Of a DNA stretch of 64,000 bases, positions 31,705 through 40,606 are shown in pieces. The notes under the pieces are model-generated. The model saw only the letters and a list, made by a program, of their open reading frames with translations, had not been told where the DNA came from and searched no databases. Within the stretch, counting starts at the first letter, position 1, and each line of letters starts with the position of its first letter. The DNA lies in assembly GCF_013410065.1 (NCBI RefSeq), contig NZ_JACCCW010000002.1, forward strand, positions 1,364,001 through 1,428,000, read 5' to 3'. Source of the stretch: Granulicella arctica (GTDB taxonomy: Bacteria; Acidobacteriota; Terriglobia; Terriglobales; Acidobacteriaceae). Made by a program: the position numbers and the translations under genes.

Positions 31705-33678
31705 ATGACCCGATTTTCCTTACCTATTGCCATCATGCTCCTCATTGCCGCCACTGCTCCCAGTATGGTTGCGCAGACAAATGAAGTTCAAGCTGGAGCT
31801 TTGCGTGCAAGAATCTTCGCGCACGATGGACGTTTTGACGGCCTTTCAGTTAAGGATGGCATTTCGGGACGCAGCATTGCGATGAAAGAAGCGTTTGTTG
31901 TTGTGCTGAAGGACAAGACGGAGTTGCGGTCTACAGAGATGCAGGTCATGCCGATCGCGGATCCCTCCAACGTAGTTGATCCACACCTGGCTCTGCGCCG
32001 GATGCGAGACAAGATCGCGACCACAGAGTCCTGCTGGAAGTTCTCATCGGCTGGACAATCGGCCAGCTTTGCGTGGTGCCTGACTGCACGATCCGGCACC
32101 GAATATATACGGGAGTTGCTGCGCATCTCCGCAGGCAGCGCAGATCTACCGATTGCCGAAGTGCGTTTGCTTCAGTTTGCCGACGCCGACGCGCAGGTAG
32201 AGGGCTCGGTAAAGGGCTCGCCCGTTGCGGATACGACTATGTTCTTCGGATTGGAGCATCCGCTGTCGGTCAGTGCAGTCGATGGGGGCATCGTCAAGGC
32301 TTCTTTGTTCCGCGACCTGCCACTTCGTGCCGGCCAGTCGATTACATACTCGGCTGTCATGGGGACATCGCAGCCCGGGCAGATGCGTCGTGCGTTCCTT
32401 GCATATCTGGAGAACGAGCGGCCGCGAGCGTATGAACCGTTTCTGCACTACAACTCGTGGTTCGACCTTGGATACGAGAACCGCTTTGACGAAGCCGGGG
32501 CTATCGATCGCATCAATGCGTTCGGCCAGCATCTCGTGGTGGAGCGTCATGTAAAGCTCGACTCGTTCCTCTTCGACGATGGATGGGACGATCCCAATAC
32601 GCTGTGGGACTTCAATCCAGGCTTTCCCAATGGCTTTACAAAGACGGGCGAGGCGGCTGCCAAGTACAACGCAGGGATCGGAGTGTGGCTGTCACCCTGG
32701 GGCGGCTATGCCGAAGAGAAGAAGGAGCGCATCGCCTATGGCCGTGCGCATGGCTTCGAGATTATGAATAACGGCTATGCGCTCTCAGGACCGAAGTACT
32801 TCGATCGCTTTGAGCAGACATGCCTTGAGATGGTAGACAGGTACCACGTGAACCAGTTCAAGTTCGATGGCACCGGCAACGCGAACCGCGTCTTTCCAGG
32901 CAGTGCCTTCGACAGCGACTTCGATGCGGCGATTCATCTGATCGAACGGCTGCGCAAGGAGGAGCCGGAGCTGTTCGTGAACTTAACAACGGGTACGACA
33001 GCTTCCCCCTTCTGGGTGTTTTATGCAGACTCCATCTGGCGTGGCGGAGACGATCATGACTTCTCCGGAGTCGGCAGTTCGCGCCAACGATGGATTACCT
33101 ACCGTGATGCTCAAACCTACAAGAACATCGTTCTGAAGGGACCACTGTTCCCACTCAATTCGGTGATGCTGCATGGCCTCATCTACGCAAAGCAGGCCAA
33201 GGATCTGGCCAGCGACCCGGAGAACGACTTCGCCGACGAGGTCCACTCCTACTTCGGCAGTGGGACACAACTCCAGGAGATGTACATTACGCCCGCTTTG
33301 CTGACAAAGGCTAACTGGGACACCTTAGCGGAAGGTGCGCGATGGAGCCGGGCACATGCGGAGACGCTCAAGGATACGCACTGGATTGGCGGCGATCCAG
33401 ACAAGCTTGAAGTCTATGGCTGGGCAGCGTGGAGCCCGAAGCTCGGAGTCGTGACACTGCGAAACCCTTCTACGAAGAGCCAGCACTATAGCCTCAACCT
33501 AGCCAAGATGTTTGAGTTGCGCAGCAATGACAGGACGACTTACAAGGTACACAGTGGATGGAGCGAGGCGAAGGACTGGAAGCCCAGCACATCGCTGATG
33601 TTAGCCAGCGACAAGCCGTTCGACATTGAGCTGGCCCCCTTCGAAGTGCTGACCCTCGAGGCCGACCCGCTTCGCTGA
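31705..33678 (+). CDS. Secreted clan GH-D glycoside hydrolase (alpha-galactosidase-like)
   Basis: 657 residues with a signal peptide (FSLPIAIMLLIAATAPSMVAQ). The N-terminal half is a beta-sandwich; the barrel contains SFLFDDGWDDPNTLW, GIGVWLSPWGGYAE, and VNQFKFDGTGN, in which the aspartate is the expected nucleophile. SIWRGGDDHDFSG carries a candidate acid/base. A C-terminal beta domain (DIELAPFEVLTLEADP) closes it. This fits the GH27/GH36 clan, but the sugar and linkage are unknown. ATG 31705 has TTGAGG about 10 bases upstream. The DeoR regulator gene converges 5 bases beyond the stop. Confidence 0.75.
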   Translation: MTRFSLPIAIMLLIAATAPSMVAQTNEVQAGALRARIFAHDGRFDGLSVKDGISGRSIAMKEAFVVVLKDKTELRSTEMQVMPIADPSNVVDPHLALRRMRDKIATTESCWKFSSAGQSASFAWCLTARSGTEYIRELLRISAGSADLPIAEVRLLQFADADAQVEGSVKGSPVADTTMFFGLEHPLSVSAVDGGIVKASLFRDLPLRAGQSITYSAVMGTSQPGQMRRAFLAYLENERPRAYEPFLHYNSWFDLGYENRFDEAGAIDRINAFGQHLVVERHVKLDSFLFDDGWDDPNTLWDFNPGFPNGFTKTGEAAAKYNAGIGVWLSPWGGYAEEKKERIAYGRAHGFEIMNNGYALSGPKYFDRFEQTCLEMVDRYHVNQFKFDGTGNANRVFPGSAFDSDFDAAIHLIERLRKEEPELFVNLTTGTTASPFWVFYADSIWRGGDDHDFSGVGSSRQRWITYRDAQTYKNIVLKGPLFPLNSVMLHGLIYAKQAKDLASDPENDFADEVHSYFGSGTQLQEMYITPALLTKANWDTLAEGARWSRAHAETLKDTHWIGGDPDKLEVYGWAAWSPKLGVVTLRNPSTKSQHYSLNLAKMFELRSNDRTTYKVHSGWSEAKDWKPSTSLMLASDKPFDIELAPFEVLTLEADPLR

Positions 33679-33683
33679 TTTCG

Positions 33684-34526
33684 CTAGACGAGGGTCAGCG
33701 TGATCCCAGCCGTGCGTAGCGCCTCGGAGGTTTCCGGTGCCAGGTTGCCATCCGTAATAACGTGATGGATCGCCGAGACATCGACGATCTTAGAGAGACT
33801 GCGCCGGTTGAATTTTGTTGAATCGCACACGGCGACCACCATCGACGAAGCCTTTACCATGGCTCGGTTGACGCGTGACTCCATGATATTGGGTGTCGTG
33901 AGACCTACCTCAAGATCGAAGCCATCGACGCCAAGGAACAGGATGTCAGCGTGCATGTCGTGCAGCATGTCCTCGGCAAGGGGACCGACGAGGGAGAACG
34001 AGTTCTTGCGCAGGGAACCACCTGTGAGCAGCACCTCGAAGTCAGTACCACTCAGTTCGCCTGCGATGTTCACAGCATTGGTGATGATGGTCAGGCGTGA
34101 GAAGCGCTTTAGAGCCCTTGCGATGGCCATTGTCGTGGTGCCGGAATCAAGCAGAACGCACTGCCCTTCCTGAACGAGGGCGGCAGCAGCAGTGGCGATA
34201 CGTAACTTCTCCTGCGAGTGACGCCCCTCTTTTTCCTGCAAAGAGGGATCAGAGAGCGCTCCGTTACCGGGCAGCAGAGCGCCACCATGTGTGCGATGCA
34301 AGAGGCCACGCCCCTGTAGATAGTCCAGGTCTTTGCGAATGGTGATGCGCGAGATACCAAGCGACGCTGAGAGTTCTTCAACGAGTACGCGACCATGCTT
34401 CTGTGCCAGCCCAACGATGTACTGACGGCGCTCTTCGATAAGCATTTGGGAGCCGCGTTCGGCGTCCAGAGGTACCGCGGGGTTTGCCCCAACGAATGAA
34501 TTTGACGGCATATGTGTTCTAACCAT
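33684..34526 (-). CDS. DeoR/GlpR family transcriptional regulator
   Basis: 280 residues. The N-terminal winged helix-turn-helix reads RRQYIVGLAQKHGRVLVEEL, then LGISRITIRKDLDYLQGRGLL and HRTHGGALL, the family signature. The C-terminal sugar-phosphate sensor domain has LLDSGTTTMAIARAL and ADILFLGVDGFDLEVGLTTP. The start at 34526 has GGAG upstream; ATGs at 34511 and 34445 are alternatives, the last giving a typical N-terminus. It converges with the glycoside hydrolase gene. It probably represses the divergent hydrolase genes, with a phosphorylated sugar as inducer; the sugar is unknown. Confidence 0.88.
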   Translation of the reverse strand: MVRTHMPSNSFVGANPAVPLDAERGSQMLIEERRQYIVGLAQKHGRVLVEELSASLGISRITIRKDLDYLQGRGLLHRTHGGALLPGNGALSDPSLQEKEGRHSQEKLRIATAAAALVQEGQCVLLDSGTTTMAIARALKRFSRLTIITNAVNIAGELSGTDFEVLLTGGSLRKNSFSLVGPLAEDMLHDMHADILFLGVDGFDLEVGLTTPNIMESRVNRAMVKASSMVVAVCDSTKFNRRSLSKIVDVSAIHHVITDGNLAPETSEALRTAGITLTLV

Positions 34527-34665
34527 GTGTGCTTTGCTCCACGAAGACTACATGGCACCTTATCTAATTGCAATTGGAAAGGCGATTCGCAATAACAAAC
34601 ACACCTCACGGACTCGCGGGCAAGGCGAGCTACCGCATAGTCATGCATTCTGTCGCAGACGCGAT

Positions 34666-34681
34666 CCCTATAGGTATAGGG
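34666..34681. repeat. Palindrome CCCTATA-gg-TATAGGG
   Basis: A perfect 7-base inverted repeat with a 2-base spacer, embedded in GCGAT-CCCTATAGG. A related palindrome, CCCTATAGGG, occurs at 48476-48485 in the context CGCGATTCCCTATAGG. Both are intergenic, so an operator is possible. Confidence 0.4.
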
Positions 34682-34825
34682 ACGAAGTAGCTTCTGTTGC
34701 TCGGGTGTACCCGCATAGTAGTGACAGCTAATTATCCGGCTTGCCGGCACGCGTCCTTTTCTTGCATCCGGCTTTCCCACGGGAGGCATGTCGAGTTCGG
34801 GAACGACAGGCTCGTTGACTGCCAT

Positions 34826-35090
34826 CTACGCAACGAAGAATCGGCTAAGACCCATGTCGCGTAAACCGCGCCGGTAAGCGATAGAGCTACGGTACTCAAC
34901 TTCGAAGCCCGTCCCGGTGGATTTCGGAAGGTACGGTGGTACGAGGGTGTTGTTCGGATCTCCGAAAGTATCGGCATGCACAAAACCGAAGTGCGCCACA
35001 TCAAGGAACCCTTCTATCTGGCGACCCGCAAATCCGAAAATATCCATGCTCGGGCATGTAATTTGTTGGAAGCCGGAGGCGCTTGAACAG
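34826..35090 (-). pseudogene. Fragment of a Rieske-type ring-hydroxylating oxygenase large subunit
   Basis: A short minus-strand reading contains SMDIFGFAGRQIEGFLDVAH, FGFVHADTFGDPNNTLVPPY and STGTGFEVEYRSS, which resembles the segment of Rieske oxygenase alpha subunits around the iron-ligand region (DVAHFxxVHxxTFxD). There is no Rieske cluster part, no C-terminal part, and stops bound it closely (TGA near 35094, TAG at 34826). It is therefore a decayed remnant of roughly 85 codons. The remaining sequence between 34527 and 35169 has no recognised gene. Confidence 0.55.
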
Positions 35091-35169
35091 AGTCTTCAGC
35101 AATTTTTGAATTTGTCGAAAATTGCCCATCGCGATGGCCGAGATGCCGAGGCTATCCGGATAGATAACT

Positions 35170-38100
35170 CTAAAAGTGCAGCCTGACTGAAAGCTGAAGC
35201 TGCCTGGGGGAGTACACATTGTTGTTGTTCGCTGCAGTCGTAGATCCGAAAGCAGCGTTATAGGTCAGCCCGGCGGTGTTCGGCGTCGCCGCTGTTCCGG
35301 CCGTCAGCGTATAGCCAACCGTATTCACGCTGGTTACGTTGACATGGTTCAGGAAGTTGAACGCCTCCGCCAACAGCTCGAGGTCATATTTTTCAGCAAT
35401 CGTCACTGTCTTCGAAAGCCTTGTATCCAGTACCTGATCCGATGGGAACCGGAACGTGTTACGACCGATGATCGGAATGCGTAGCTGATTGTTACCTGAC
35501 CCGTTCACGCTGCCGCCAATACCAGTGGTGGCCTTCGTTGCCGTGCTGCTCGCAAAGAATGTCGGAGTACCGCTTGTGGTGAGAGAGAACGGAAGGCCAT
35601 TCTGCATCTGGAACACCGGCGCAATCTTGAAGCCATTTACCAGATAGCCCTCCCATCCTGAGAGCTTCCACGGCGTCTCATACACAGCTGCGAAGACGAA
35701 CCGGTTGGGCACATTCGTATTGGAGTTGCCATAGTCTGGAGCTAACGAAGTGGGTACGAGCAGATCGTTGGTATCGTTCGAGGTCGAAGAGTTCAATCCA
35801 TAGTCCAGAGCGTGCGACCAGGTGTAGTTTGACATGAGCTGTACGTGATGCGTCATCCGGTGATTGAACTGCACCGCAAGCGCATGATAGCTGGAGCTCA
35901 CTCCGCTGAAGACTCGTGTCAATGATCCGTAACTGTTGTTGAGACGCCTGGTGTAGATCGTGCTTCCAAAACTCGATTGGATCGGCCCTTGCCCCGTCGC
36001 GTCGCTGATCGTGTAGTTGATCGACGACGTATTCGTCGTGTCGATGTTGGTGTCCACAAAGTTCGGCAACTGCCGTCCCAGGCTGCCGAGGTAGCTCATC
36101 GACATCGATGTGTTCCAGCCCAGATCCTGCTCCACCGTCAAATCCATCTGGTGGATCTGTGGTGCCTGATAGTGGTCGGCGAAGTAAAACGCATTTGGCT
36201 TTGACGCTGTTCCTGAAGGTGTACTGCTGAAGACATTCGGGAACGTCGGTGCCCCAGCCGTCGCGGCCGTGAACGTATAGCTTGTCTGCCCGTTTGGTGA
36301 TCCCGTGTTTGTGCGCGCGTAGTAGATCGTCGCGTTCAGAATGCGTCCGTAGAGTAAACCATATCCACCTCGGATCGACGTCTTCCCTGTTCCGAACAAG
36401 TCATACGCAAACCCCAGGCGAGGGCCCGCGTTGTTCTTGTCGCTCGGCATATATCCTGCCCCTGGAGCAGCTCCAGCGTTCAAGCTCGCAACCGGATCGG
36501 GCAACTTCTCATACTCATACCGCACACCAAGATTCAATGTGAGCCGCGGCGTCACCTTCCAGTCGTCGCTCACAAAGAAGCCGAGGTCGTTTGTGGCAAA
36601 ATCGAAGGCAAGCGGCCCAAACGCCTGCACAAAGCTGGCATAACAAGGAAGTCCGGCACAGGAGTTTGGCTGATAGTAGTCCGAAAGAAAAGTCGTCGTC
36701 GAGGCATATGTGTAGACGCCATATGCGGAGCGCTCGAAGTTTGTCTGGTCGTCGGTACGGAGAATATCGAATCCACCCTTGAACGTATGACGCCCACGTG
36801 TCCACGTCATTGTGTCCGCAAACTGCGTTTTTCTTTCGTCGGGATAGCGTGCGCGCGGCAGGAAGCTTGGTGTTCCGAGCGCAAATCCTGTGCTGCTGGC
36901 GATGCTCACCTGCGGCGGAAGCCCGAACACATTGTTTGCGAACGGCTGCTCAAATGACGGCACTGGCGTCTGAGCAGACTGGTAGTCTATTTCGCGGCCG
37001 TACTGAAAGCGTAACTCGTTTGCAAGGTTCGAGGTGAAGATGCTCTGCAACTTCGCAATGCCCCAGTCCAGCTTCACAAAGTCGTTGCCTATATTGTTCA
37101 TCGACTGCGACGTTGCCACCGAAGTCGTCGCTACACCCGCAGGAGCATTCCAACGGAGACGGTTGTACTCCACGCTCAACTGGTGCTTCTGCGAGATCAC
37201 CCAGTCGAGCTTCGGGAAGTTCACCAACTGATCGCCTGTGCGTGGGACAATACCAACCTCTGTCAGCAGCCCCGCAAGCCCCGCGTTGTACTTCGACGCG
37301 CCATTCGTATATGCCACACCAAGGTTCGTCGACAGAGTGCAGGCCGCCGCATCCGCAGTTGAAGGAGCCGCGGTTCCCGTACCACGGCACACTTTCCCTG
37401 CCGGGAGCGCTGCATCCGCGTTTGCAAAGAACGTGTTTGGACTGCCCGCCTGCGCCACCAGCGGAAAGTTTCGTTTGTAGTCATCGAAGGCATAGAACCA
37501 GAACAACCGATTCCGCAGCAACGGGCCGCCCACACCGAAGCCAAACTGCTTGCGCCAGTCTTTGATCTTCTGCGGCGCGCTCACAAATGTGCCTGCTGCA
37601 TTCTGCGTTGTGATGAGCGTGTAAGGATTCGTTGCGCCAAAGTCGTTGTCTCGGTCGTAGAAGAAGAGTTCCCCATGCAGATTGTTCGAGCCGCTCTTCG
37701 TCACGGTGTTCACTACACCACCCGCAGCACGGCCATATTCAGAGGAATAGTTGGAGTTGTTCACCTGGAACTCCTGGATCGCAGCCTGCGACGTCGAATA
37801 TCCTGCACGGGTTCCACCGCGCTCCTGGGCAAAGAACACCTGATTGTTGTCCGCGCCGTCGATTGTGTTGTTATTCTGCGTCAACGCCATGCCGCGGAAG
37901 CTTAACTGTCCGAAGCCCGTGGGGTCGCTCACAACTCCCGGCGTCAGCACCGCAAAGTTCGACCATCGGCGCCCATTGATCGGCAGATTATCGATCGCCG
38001 TCTGGTTCACATTTGCCGTAAAGTCAGATGTCTCGGTGTTGACCAGACCGCCGGCGCTGCTTACGTTCACGACCTGCGAGCTACCTTCCACGCCAAGCAG

Positions 38101-38430
38101 CGGCCGCAGCTCGGTGATCTGGCCAACCTGCACCAGCACATGCCCAGCCCTGTACTCCGAGAACCCGCTCGACCGCACGGCCACCTCGTAGTCTCCGGGC
38201 ACCAACTGAGCCACACGGTAGTAGCCTTGGTCATCCGCCGCGACGGTCTGTTCCGCACCCGTACCGTTATTGTGGACGACGACGACAGCCTTAGGAATGG
38301 CAGCGGAGCGCGGATCCATCACGGTGCCGGAGATTGCGCCCTCGGTGGCGGATTGAGCCTGGAGGTTGGAGGCGAAGACGAGAGCAAGTGCCAGAGCGAA
38401 GAGGGGTGAAGCTGAGCGAAGCCGGCGCAT
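35170..38430 (-). CDS. Oar-type TonB-dependent outer-membrane receptor, LacI-regulon member
   Basis: 1086 residues. A signal peptide (SPLFALALALVFASNLQAQS) is followed by a carboxypeptidase regulatory-like domain (ISGTVMDPRSAAIPKAVVVV, about residues 30-110), a plug domain (NLPINGRRWSNFAVLTPGVV, LSFRGMALTQNNNTIDGADN, SSEYGRAAGGVVNTVTKSG), and a beta-barrel ending with the aromatic YSPRQLQLSVRLHF. Such receptors take up large or scarce substrates using TonB energy. An AGGAG lies upstream of the ATG. Two copies of ATGAAAGCTTTCAT lie 12 and 56 bases upstream, which ties it to the nucleoside-type cluster; nucleosides or nucleotides are the inferred cargo. Confidence 0.9.
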   Translation of the reverse strand: MRRLRSASPLFALALALVFASNLQAQSATEGAISGTVMDPRSAAIPKAVVVVHNNGTGAEQTVAADDQGYYRVAQLVPGDYEVAVRSSGFSEYRAGHVLVQVGQITELRPLLGVEGSSQVVNVSSAGGLVNTETSDFTANVNQTAIDNLPINGRRWSNFAVLTPGVVSDPTGFGQLSFRGMALTQNNNTIDGADNNQVFFAQERGGTRAGYSTSQAAIQEFQVNNSNYSSEYGRAAGGVVNTVTKSGSNNLHGELFFYDRDNDFGATNPYTLITTQNAAGTFVSAPQKIKDWRKQFGFGVGGPLLRNRLFWFYAFDDYKRNFPLVAQAGSPNTFFANADAALPAGKVCRGTGTAAPSTADAAACTLSTNLGVAYTNGASKYNAGLAGLLTEVGIVPRTGDQLVNFPKLDWVISQKHQLSVEYNRLRWNAPAGVATTSVATSQSMNNIGNDFVKLDWGIAKLQSIFTSNLANELRFQYGREIDYQSAQTPVPSFEQPFANNVFGLPPQVSIASSTGFALGTPSFLPRARYPDERKTQFADTMTWTRGRHTFKGGFDILRTDDQTNFERSAYGVYTYASTTTFLSDYYQPNSCAGLPCYASFVQAFGPLAFDFATNDLGFFVSDDWKVTPRLTLNLGVRYEYEKLPDPVASLNAGAAPGAGYMPSDKNNAGPRLGFAYDLFGTGKTSIRGGYGLLYGRILNATIYYARTNTGSPNGQTSYTFTAATAGAPTFPNVFSSTPSGTASKPNAFYFADHYQAPQIHQMDLTVEQDLGWNTSMSMSYLGSLGRQLPNFVDTNIDTTNTSSINYTISDATGQGPIQSSFGSTIYTRRLNNSYGSLTRVFSGVSSSYHALAVQFNHRMTHHVQLMSNYTWSHALDYGLNSSTSNDTNDLLVPTSLAPDYGNSNTNVPNRFVFAAVYETPWKLSGWEGYLVNGFKIAPVFQMQNGLPFSLTTSGTPTFFASSTATKATTGIGGSVNGSGNNQLRIPIIGRNTFRFPSDQVLDTRLSKTVTIAEKYDLELLAEAFNFLNHVNVTSVNTVGYTLTAGTAATPNTAGLTYNAAFGSTTAANNNNVYSPRQLQLSVRLHF

Positions 38431-38441
38431 AAGAGTCTCCT

Positions 38442-38455
38442 ATGAAAGCTTTCAT
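38442..38455. promoter_or_regulatory. LacI-type operator 1 (ATGAAAGCTTTCAT), TonB receptor promoter, proximal
   Basis: A perfect 14-base palindrome 12 bases upstream of the TonB receptor start. A TATATAAC-like -10 element lies between it and operator 2 on the minus strand, so bound repressor would sit on the transcription start region. Confidence 0.8.
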
Positions 38456-38485
38456 TTTGTAGTTATATAAAAGCGCTAACGCACT

Positions 38486-38499
38486 ATGAAAGCTTTCAT
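38486..38499. promoter_or_regulatory. LacI-type operator 2, TonB receptor promoter, distal
   Basis: A second exact copy, 44 bases centre to centre from operator 1 (about four helical turns), allowing cooperative binding or a short loop. A GCGCTAACGC element lies between the two. It is also 41 bases beyond the stop of the ribokinase gene. Confidence 0.8.
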
Positions 38500-38539
38500 T
38501 TAGTCAGTGATTGGAGATTAGTATGGACAATTCCGAATG

Positions 38540-39466
38540 TCAAACATTTCTTTCTTTAAGAAACCGTGACACCTCTGCGGCTCCCGGCATCGACGCCTGC
38601 GCCCCCATCCGCGTCACAGACAGCGCTGCCGCAGCTGACGCAATCCGCCCACTCGCAGCAAGACCGTTTCCTGCCGTAAGTGCCGCAGCCAGAGCACCGT
38701 TGAAGGTATCGCCCGCCGCCGTCGTGTCGACCGCGCTCACGCGCATTGGATCGATCGCGATAACATCGGCGTCGGCCTGATAGATCGCCGCGCCCTTCTC
38801 ACCCAGTTTCAATACAACGCCCTGTGCCCCCTTCTTAAGAAGCGCCCCTGCGATCTCTGCTGAGCCGCTCTGCATCTCTCCGGCATAGAACATCGCTTCT
38901 GTCTCGTTCGGCGTCAGCCATCGGCAGAGTGCGAACAGTTCCTGTGGCAGCTCCCTGGCCGGCGCTGGATCCAGCATGAGCGGAACGCCTTCCTCAGCGC
39001 AGACCTGTCCCAATCGCAACACGGACTCGACCGGGATCTCCAACTGGGCCAGCACTATTCCCGCACTACGAATCACAGCGCGCTTACTCTCGACAAACTC
39101 CGGTGACACCGCAGCATTCGCTCCGGGTAAAACAAGGATCGTGTTCTCACCCGCGGCTCCCACCGTGATTACGGCAAGCCCAGAATCTCCCTTCTCCGTC
39201 GCAACATGCGTGCAGTCCACGCCCCGGCTCTGTAGTTGCCGGATGGACTCCGCACCGAATGCGTCCGATCCCACCTTGCCCACCATCATCACCGTTGCCC
39301 CGAGCATCGCGGCCGCTACCGCCTGATTCGCACCCTTGCCCCCCTGATACGTCTGAAACGACGTTCCCGGAATGGTCTCGCCGCGCTGCGGCAGACGGTC
39401 TGCCGTCATTACCAGGTCCGTGTTGATGCTTCCCACTACAACCAGCGGTTTCAAACCCTGTAACAT
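38540..39466 (-). CDS. rbsK: Ribokinase
   Basis: 308 residues of the PfkB family. It phosphorylates ribose at C5. Landmarks are VVVGSINTDLVMTADRLPQRGE, FQTYQGGKGANQAVAAAMLG (the GG hinge), TENTILVLPGANAAV-like stretch, LTPNETEA, and the C-terminal anion hole and catalytic base VDTTAAGDTFNGALA. The order and length match ribokinase rather than fructokinase. It follows the DMT-type transporter gene by 13 bases on the same strand and is read from the divergent promoter holding operator 3. In the cluster it would use ribose released from nucleosides by the exported nucleoside hydrolase. Confidence 0.9.
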   Translation of the reverse strand: MLQGLKPLVVVGSINTDLVMTADRLPQRGETIPGTSFQTYQGGKGANQAVAAAMLGATVMMVGKVGSDAFGAESIRQLQSRGVDCTHVATEKGDSGLAVITVGAAGENTILVLPGANAAVSPEFVESKRAVIRSAGIVLAQLEIPVESVLRLGQVCAEEGVPLMLDPAPARELPQELFALCRWLTPNETEAMFYAGEMQSGSAEIAGALLKKGAQGVVLKLGEKGAAIYQADADVIAIDPMRVSAVDTTAAGDTFNGALAAALTAGNGLAASGRIASAAAALSVTRMGAQASMPGAAEVSRFLKERNV

Positions 39467-39479
39467 CGATCACACTCTT

Positions 39480-40472
39480 TCAAAACGTCGGACTCGCAGC
39501 CAGCGCGGTCAATCCAAGCAGAAACAAAACGAACATCGCCACCAGATACCGCCTGGCCGTCGTCGATGCTCCCACAAACTCCTTCCACACAAATATGCCC
39601 CAGATCGCAGAGATCATCGTTGCCCCCTGCCCCAGCGAGTACGAGACCGCCGATCCCACAGAGTGCGCCCGTGATGACACAAAGCTCGCCGTCGCACCTG
39701 TCGCCCAGACTACTCCACCCAGCACACCATACAGATGCCACGCCGGCTTCGCTGCAAAGTACTCTCGCATTTGCAGCGCCCCTCCTCCACCCGTTGGCTT
39801 CTTCATAAAGAAGAAGTTCACTGGAATATTCGATAGAAATGCCCCACAGATGAAGAGAAACGTGATCGCGTACGGTCCCGGAAGATGACCTCTTCCGGTC
39901 ATCGACCGCGTCACCAGAGGATAGAACGTGCCCATCAACGCGCCTGCCACAAGGCTGATCACAATACCACGCGTCTGCAAGGCTGACCGTTCCGTACCCC
40001 GCGCCTTGTACGCCAATGCGTCGCACACAATCGCCGCCACCACCAACGCCACACCGCCGAACGCCAAGTACGGATTGCCCACCGGGGCAATTACATATCC
40101 TCCTACAGATCCGATCACCAACGCCAACCCAATGCCGATCGGAAACGCCACCGCCATGCCCGCAATATCAATCGCAGCAACCAGAAGCAGGTTCGCGAGA
40201 TTGAAGACTGCACCACCCGCCGCCGCCCACAGTATGCTCGACATTTGGACTTGTTTGAGGTCCTCGACAAACGATAGCCCAGATGCCCCGCTACTCCCGA
40301 GTGTAAAACCCCAGAATAGCGCTCCAACCATGAGTCCGATCGTGTAGTCCCAATAGAATAACTGGAAGGCAAAACGTGGACACAGCTTCAGCGTGTTGGC
40401 CCACGAGCCCCAGCACACCATGCTCACGATCATGAATCCCAGTACGACTACGTATTGTTCAGGCTGATACAT
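39480..40472 (-). CDS. DMT-superfamily transporter, GRP / ureide permease-like
   Basis: 330 residues with ten predicted membrane segments, starting VVVLGFMIVSMVCWGSWANT. The pattern CWGSWANTLKL, LFYWDYTIGLMVGALFWGF, AAGGAVFNLANLLLVAAIDI and AFPIGIGLALVIGSVGGY fits the GRP (glucose/ribose porter) and ureide permease group. Adjacent rbsK suggests ribose; ureide permeases also carry nucleobases and allantoin, which would fit adenine deaminase and AzgA in the same regulon. It is the first gene of a minus-strand pair with ribokinase, 43 bases from operator 3, and divergent from the LacI gene. Confidence 0.78.
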   Translation of the reverse strand: MYQPEQYVVVLGFMIVSMVCWGSWANTLKLCPRFAFQLFYWDYTIGLMVGALFWGFTLGSSGASGLSFVEDLKQVQMSSILWAAAGGAVFNLANLLLVAAIDIAGMAVAFPIGIGLALVIGSVGGYVIAPVGNPYLAFGGVALVVAAIVCDALAYKARGTERSALQTRGIVISLVAGALMGTFYPLVTRSMTGRGHLPGPYAITFLFICGAFLSNIPVNFFFMKKPTGGGGALQMREYFAAKPAWHLYGVLGGVVWATGATASFVSSRAHSVGSAVSYSLGQGATMISAIWGIFVWKEFVGASTTARRYLVAMFVLFLLGLTALAASPTF

Positions 40473-40515
40473 CGCTGCTCCTGGAACCCGCTTTCATCGA
40501 TCGCACTTCGACATT

Positions 40516-40529
40516 GTGAAAGCTTTCAT
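40516..40529. promoter_or_regulatory. LacI-type operator 3, between the transporter and LacI genes
   Basis: GTGAAAGCTTTCAT: identical to the other copies except for the first base. It is in the 134-base divergent region, 43 bases from the transporter start and 77 bases from the LacI start. One site could control both the transporter-ribokinase pair and lacI itself. Confidence 0.75.
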
Positions 40530-40606
40530 GAAATTGGACGATAATGCTCTATACTTGCCGATGTCAACAGGCTTTACGCAATATGCAATAAGGGGCGCCT
40601 CGAACA

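Noticed and set aside
34109..34825. A 238-codon minus-strand frame starting right after the Rieske fragment stop
   Set aside because: Its later half overlaps the DeoR gene in another frame, and the first half (AVNEPVVPELDMPPVGKPDA) has no recognisable domain. It may be part of the decayed oxygenase region, but I cannot support a gene.
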